This document shows positions 5,653 to 7,988 of a stretch of DNA of 7,988 nt, piece by piece; the first letter of the stretch is position 1; each line of letters opens with the position of its first letter. The DNA lies in NCBI GenBank assembly GCA_021793875.1, contig JAJYRX010000061.1, positions 1 through 7,988 of the forward strand, written 5' to 3'. Source of the stretch: Pseudomonadota bacterium. Lineage in GTDB: Bacteria > Pseudomonadota > Gammaproteobacteria > Burkholderiales > Burkholderiaceae_B. Under the pieces are notes generated by a model, which searched no databases, was not told the origin of the DNA, and worked only from the letters and a program-made list of their open reading frames with translations. A program made the translations under genes and the position numbers.

Positions 5653-6630
5653 TTATTCAAACCTAACGCGTGGCTCGGCTATGGTGTATGAGATATCGGC
5701 CAGTATCAGACCAACTATATAAAGGCTAGAACCCAAAAACACCATGGCACGCACAATGGAAAAATCTTGAGCATTAATAGCATCAATTGTGTAGCTGCCC
5801 AAGCCAGGTATGCCAAAAAATGATTCTGAAATTAAACTACCCATAAATAACAGAGGTATGGCTGAAACAGTACCGGTTAGTATAGGCAGCATGGCATTAC
5901 GCAACACATGCCGAAATAAAACTATACGTTCCGATAAGCCCTTGGCCCTGGCTGTGCGTACGTAATCTTTGCCTGATACTTCTATAAAAAGGGTGCGGTA
6001 AAACCTGGCTTCTGCACCTATTCTGGAAAGTATTCCAACTAGCACCGGTAACAACAAAAACCTTATGCTATGCCAGCCTTCCTCGTACCCAGAGTAAGGA
6101 ACCCAACGCAAAACCTTGGCAAACAGCCATTGCCCCGCAATTATGTAGAACAATCCTGATATTGACAGTAGCACTACACAAACAACCACACCAACAAAAT
6201 CAAGCCTGCTACCTCGGAAAAAAACCAGTAACAAGGCAAACGATATGCTTACTGACAAACCAAGTATAAATGTGGGAATGGCCAACGCCAGGCTTGGACC
6301 CATGCGCGACTTAATTTCTGTACCTATATCGCGCCCCTCGTCAGAAAAACCAAAGTCAAACTTTAGAAGTGGCACAGAACGCTGATAGAAAATAGTTTTA
6401 GTCCACTTACCCTTACCTTCTTCCTCAAGGTTAAAGAACAGAGGTTTATCGTAGCCGCGATCGGCCTTCCAGTTTTCTATAGCTTCTTGGCTTATACGTT
6501 GCCCACCAATAGATAGGCGCGCCATATCGTCTGGCGTGTTAACAGCAAAAAAAAGCACAAAGGTAATTAAATTTACCCCTATGAGTATTAATACCCCGTA
6601 GAGAATACGGCGTAATATGTAGCGGGTCAT
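5653..6630 (-). CDS. Peptide ABC transporter permease, YejB/DppB-like
   Basis: Inner-membrane permease of 325 residues (E. coli YejB 364, DppB 339). It starts with the classic MTRYILRRIL leader into a first helix (about 9-30). A periplasmic segment of about 80 residues contains the family landmarks YDKPLF and FDFGFS. Further helices lie at about 113-138, 146-170, 190-205, 250-270 and 295-316. The cytoplasmic EAA loop is at about 220-245 (YVRTARAKGLSERIVLFRHVLRNAMLPI region) and is the ATPase contact. The C-terminus DISYTIAEPRVRFE closely resembles the YejB ending, more than the DppB ending. The ATG overlaps the stop of the binding-protein gene as ATGA and has a strong GGAGGG 5 nt upstream, so the start is secure. 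With permease 2 it would form the transmembrane channel. Confidence 0.95.
   Translation of the reverse strand: MTRYILRRILYGVLILIGVNLITFVLFFAVNTPDDMARLSIGGQRISQEAIENWKADRGYDKPLFFNLEEEGKGKWTKTIFYQRSVPLLKFDFGFSDEGRDIGTEIKSRMGPSLALAIPTFILGLSVSISFALLLVFFRGSRLDFVGVVVCVVLLSISGLFYIIAGQWLFAKVLRWVPYSGYEEGWHSIRFLLLPVLVGILSRIGAEARFYRTLFIEVSGKDYVRTARAKGLSERIVLFRHVLRNAMLPILTGTVSAIPLLFMGSLISESFFGIPGLGSYTIDAINAQDFSIVRAMVFLGSSLYIVGLILADISYTIAEPRVRFE
5662..5664 (-). promoter_or_regulatory. Weak ribosome-binding site deciding the start of permease 2
   Basis: TTAGGT on the minus strand gives an AGG core 10 nt before ATG 5651 but only 1 nt before the competing TTG at 5660. The spacing favours the ATG. The site is weak, so translation probably depends on re-initiation from the upstream permease, whose stop is 1 nt before this ATG. 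Confidence 0.4.
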
Positions 6631-7988
6631 GAACGCCCTCCGGAATTAGAACCACCCCTGCGCTCCCGCTTCTTGGCCGTTCTCCATGTGTAGGCTATTA
6701 ATACTAAGAACAATGCTGCCAGCAAAAGAAGAGGCCATAGTACGGGCTGATTCCATTTACGTATAGATTCTGCCCTTAGCTGAGGGTCTATACGATAGTA
6801 CTGTAAAGTATTACGAACCATTTGAGTTGGCTTAACGTTACTAACCCACCCATGCCATGCCCCACCTGACAACGGGTTGTAGCCAAACATCCATGGCGCA
6901 TCATTCTGCACAACATCAATCATCTCATGAATAATTTCGTCTTTAATAGGCCCGTCATCGAGGTAGCGCATTTTGTTAAACAGTTCATCGAACCTATCAC
7001 TTTGATAGTTGGAAGCGTTTTCGCCCCCATGAGACGCTTTTGCGTTTGGACCATATAACAAAAAGAGAAAGTTTTCCGCATCGGGGTAATCGGCCACCCA
7101 GCCCCACATGTACATTTGCGCTGTGCCACCCCTCATTTTGTCTTGAAAACGATTGTAATCAGTAGCTCTTATTTCAAGCTCTATGTTTATAGACTTCAGC
7201 TGACGACGCATCCAATCGAGCATAGCACTAGACCCGGCGCCACCTGCTGAGTCAAAATAAAGTATAAGAGGCTCACCTGTTTCCTCGTGACGACCATCTG
7301 GGTAACCAGCTTCGGCCAAAAGATGCTTGGCATGCTCAAGCGGTTTACGCTTAACCTGACCATCGATATTGTCGTAAACATACGGGTTCATGCCCTCAGG
7401 TAACGGCCTATAGCCCGAAACATCGGGCGGTACAGGGCCATGAGCAACCTTACCTTGATCGTTCTGAAAAATAGAAACAAACTGCTCCCAATCGAACGCT
7501 ATGCTAATTGCATGGCGCAGTTTACGATTACGCTCTTGCTGTTCTGCAGTATCACCTCTACCAACCACTGGGTCTAGCCAGTTGAACCCAAAATACATTT
7601 GTTGCGCAGCTGTAGTGCTATGAATTTGTATATTACGATCGGAATATAAACGAGCTTTTTCTACGTAATCGCCCGCGGCTACTTTCATGGCAACACCGTA
7701 ATCACCTCGGCCCACCTCTGGCATATCGTAATAGCCCTGTAAAAACTTGCCCGTTAAAGGTACGCTTTCTTTTTCAAGGGAGAACTCTATGCGATCTATA
7801 AATGGCATAGGTTCGCCACAGTCTTTAAGCAGGCCTTTTTCCTTGTCGCCCTCTTCACCCTCACATGGATATGGCTCACCCCTATAGTTGGGGTTTCGCT
7901 GCAATACGTGCCTGCGATTATTAATAGACTCGGTAAGCATGTAGGGACCAGTTCCTACAGGCCATGTATTTAGAGATAGGTTTCTGTC
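6627..7988 (-). CDS. Extracellular solute-binding protein (family 5, peptide type) with C-terminal membrane anchor; N-terminus outside window
   Basis: The frame is open through the right edge. The codons before the methionine at 7940 read ...WPVGTGPY, the well-known PVGTGPY-type motif of family 5 binding proteins, so that methionine is internal. About 453 codons are visible. From family knowledge it captures peptides in the periplasm and delivers them to the permeases. Supporting stretches are NRKLRHAISIAFD, the HAKHLLAEAGYPDG helix and MYMWGWVADYPDAENFLFLLYG. Unusually, the C-terminus continues past the binding domain into a ~20-residue hydrophobic helix (VLWPLLLLAALFLVLIAYTW) followed by an 18-residue tail. 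That tail has seven Arg/Lys and one Glu, which predicts a periplasmic domain tethered to the inner membrane. An acidic insert with two cysteines (26 and 41 counted from the internal Met) follows the YRGEPYP stretch. The stop overlaps permease 1 as ATGA. The signal peptide and promoter would be off the window. Confidence 0.93.
   Translation of the reverse strand, partial: DRNLSLNTWPVGTGPYMLTESINNRRHVLQRNPNYRGEPYPCEGEEGDKEKGLLKDCGEPMPFIDRIEFSLEKESVPLTGKFLQGYYDMPEVGRGDYGVAMKVAAGDYVEKARLYSDRNIQIHSTTAAQQMYFGFNWLDPVVGRGDTAEQQERNRKLRHAISIAFDWEQFVSIFQNDQGKVAHGPVPPDVSGYRPLPEGMNPYVYDNIDGQVKRKPLEHAKHLLAEAGYPDGRHEETGEPLILYFDSAGGAGSSAMLDWMRRQLKSINIELEIRATDYNRFQDKMRGGTAQMYMWGWVADYPDAENFLFLLYGPNAKASHGGENASNYQSDRFDELFNKMRYLDDGPIKDEIIHEMIDVVQNDAPWMFGYNPLSGGAWHGWVSNVKPTQMVRNTLQYYRIDPQLRAESIRKWNQPVLWPLLLLAALFLVLIAYTWRTAKKRERRGGSNSGGRS
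6636..6641 (-). promoter_or_regulatory. Strong ribosome-binding site of permease 1
   Basis: GGAGGG on the minus strand, 5 nt before ATG 6630. It is the best Shine-Dalgarno in the window and lies inside the Gly/Ser/Arg-coding tail of the upstream binding-protein gene. It fixes the permease start and suggests independent ribosome loading in addition to ATGA coupling. Confidence 0.75.

Noticed and set aside
5652..5660. Upstream TTG start for permease 2, adding three residues (MNN) before MPKF
   Set aside because: The AGG core lies only 1 nt before this TTG but 10 nt before ATG 5651. ATG is also the commoner start and gives a compact TAAcATG junction.
6627..7940. Binding protein starting at the methionine at 7940
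   Set aside because: The frame stays open to the window edge, and the residues before this Met form the conserved PVGTGPY-type motif. No signal peptide follows the Met. It is an internal residue of a partial gene.

Overview
The window looks like ordinary chromosome from a free-living gammaproteobacterium. It carries the 3' end of aconitase B, an EarP/EF-P pair of the arginine-rhamnosylation type (EF-P has Arg in an NKSGRN loop), and a YejABEF-like oligopeptide ABC transporter. Overall composition looks moderate in GC, with earP clearly AT-richer than the rest. EarP/Arg-32 EF-P is known from Pseudomonas, Neisseria, Shewanella and many marine gammaproteobacteria. A Cellvibrionaceae- or Alteromonadales-like host would fit, but I cannot place it further from sequence alone.

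Layout. 1-299 (+) is the C-terminal end of acnB, closed by a textbook intrinsic terminator (309-337). 338-1465 (+) is earP and 1491-2045 (+) is efp; together they form a modification enzyme and substrate pair, with a perfect 10-bp hairpin in the last codons of earP. From 2067 to the right edge everything is on the minus strand and reads as one tightly packed operon. In transcription order it holds a solute-binding protein (N-terminus off the window), permease 1, permease 2, a double-NBD ATPase, and a small DUF1178 zinc-ribbon protein. The first three junctions overlap or nearly overlap (ATGA, TAAcATG, ATGA), and DUF1178 follows after 13 bp. efp and the DUF1178 gene converge with only 21 bp between stop codons. 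There is no gene-free stretch over 300 bases and I saw no tRNA, rRNA, IS element or CRISPR array.

How the genes work together. EarP would transfer rhamnose from TDP-rhamnose onto Arg32 of EF-P, which then rescues ribosomes stalled at polyproline. The minus-strand operon encodes a complete importer for peptides or peptide-like compounds: receptor, two membrane subunits and two ATPase domains on one chain. Two departures from the E. coli YejABEF/Dpp plan stand out. The binding protein ends in a transmembrane helix with a basic cytoplasmic tail. Permease 2 has about 160 extra residues before its canonical core, predicted as three extra membrane helices and a periplasmic domain of about 90 residues.

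Nothing here is clearly a new defence or mobile system. The most interesting points are the membrane-tethered receptor with the enlarged permease, the lack of a visible ribosome-binding site for earP, and two perfect inverted repeats (1420-1443 and 2339-2371).
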